Source: Pseudomonadota bacterium (GTDB taxonomy: Bacteria; Pseudomonadota; Alphaproteobacteria; Micropepsales; Micropepsaceae). Taken from it: 13,489 nt of DNA. The notes below the pieces were generated by a model that ran no database searches, was not told the DNA's origin, and worked only from the letters and a program-made list of their open reading frames with translations. Location: assembly GCA_023427355.1 (NCBI GenBank), contig JAEZBK010000188.1, positions 1 to 13,489 of the forward strand. Reading direction: 5' to 3'. The first letter of the stretch is position 1, and every line of letters begins with the position of its first letter. Below, piece after piece: positions 13,213-13,489 of this stretch. Position numbers and translations under genes: made by a program.

Positions 13213-13489
13213 ATGGCACGCCAGCAGCCCATCGAACTGTTCATGCCGCCCAACATGCTCAAGGCCAAGGCCGGTGGCGGCTTTGGCGGCGTTGACATGG
13301 CGGCGCTCAAGCGCGCCGAAAGCGCCATGGAGACGCTGAAGACGCAATTTTCCGGCATGGCCGCCGATGGCATCCACACCCTGGCCGCGGCGCGCGAAAG
13401 TTACGCGGCAAAGGCGGATCCTGCGTCCCGCGCCGCGCTGCTGCGCGCCGCCCACGACCTGAAGGGCCAGGCCGCGACCTATGATTTCC
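13213..13489 (+). CDS. Hpt (histidine phosphotransfer) domain protein, 3' end missing
   Basis: The first 92 residues are present and the right edge cuts the gene. AGGAG eight nt before the ATG gives a clear start. The N-terminal ~30 residues are Gly/Lys-rich with no recognised domain. They are followed by amphipathic helices (MAALKRAESAMETLKTQF) and the Hpt signature AAHDLKGQA, where H81 is the predicted phosphorylated histidine and K84-G85 the conserved KG of HxxKG. Such proteins relay phosphate between a sensor kinase and receivers and act in the cytoplasm. The obvious partner is the receiver encoded immediately upstream. No kinase is in the window. Confidence 0.85.
   Translation, partial: MARQQPIELFMPPNMLKAKAGGGFGGVDMAALKRAESAMETLKTQFSGMAADGIHTLAAARESYAAKADPASRAALLRAAHDLKGQAATYDF

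Overview
This window is a GC-rich chromosomal segment with dense, mostly minus-strand coding. It most likely comes from an alphaproteobacterium. The evidence is a DUF2336 protein, a CheY-like receiver with a tail of GPxRR motifs next to an Hpt protein, and a perfect TTAA-N7-TTAA CtrA-type box. I cannot name the genus. No rRNA, tRNA, CRISPR array, transposase or other mobile element is visible, and no stretch over 300 bases lacks a gene (the longest gap, 8226-8421, is 196 bases).

Region 1 (1-3690, minus strand) reads from right to left: an AsmA-family inner-membrane/periplasmic protein, a LemA lipoprotein and a TPM-domain protein that runs off the left edge. LemA and TPM genes are a common pair. 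A repeat-rich gap of about 150 bp separates AsmA from a divergent, plus-strand YihY/BrkB membrane protein (3691-4686), whose 3' end runs 146 bp antisense into the next gene.

Region 2 (4541-8225, minus strand) is the most unusual part. A membrane GT2 glycosyltransferase overlaps a small outer-membrane beta-barrel gene by ATGA. After 71 bp comes a gene for an apparently undescribed protein: a TetR-type HTH at the N terminus, a coiled-coil/proline-rich linker, one transmembrane helix and four Sel1 repeats that should lie in the periplasm. Together they look like a compact exopolysaccharide synthesis/export unit with a built-in transmembrane sensor-regulator.

Region 3 (8422-10551, minus strand) holds glycerol kinase (glpK) followed by a conventional TetR regulator. 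A TTGACA-plus-palindrome element lies in the 57 bp between them. No other glycerol gene is present.

Region 4 (10552-13489, plus strand) starts with a 143-bp divergent promoter region carrying three TTAAC motifs, two of which form a perfect CtrA box. It is followed by a DUF2336 gene, NAD kinase (nadK), a terminator-like hairpin, a second degenerate CtrA-like site, a CheY-like receiver with an arginine-rich tail, and an Hpt-domain gene that is cut by the right edge. The receiver and Hpt genes look like a kinase-less phosphorelay module. The flanking CtrA-type sites suggest cell-cycle or motility control.
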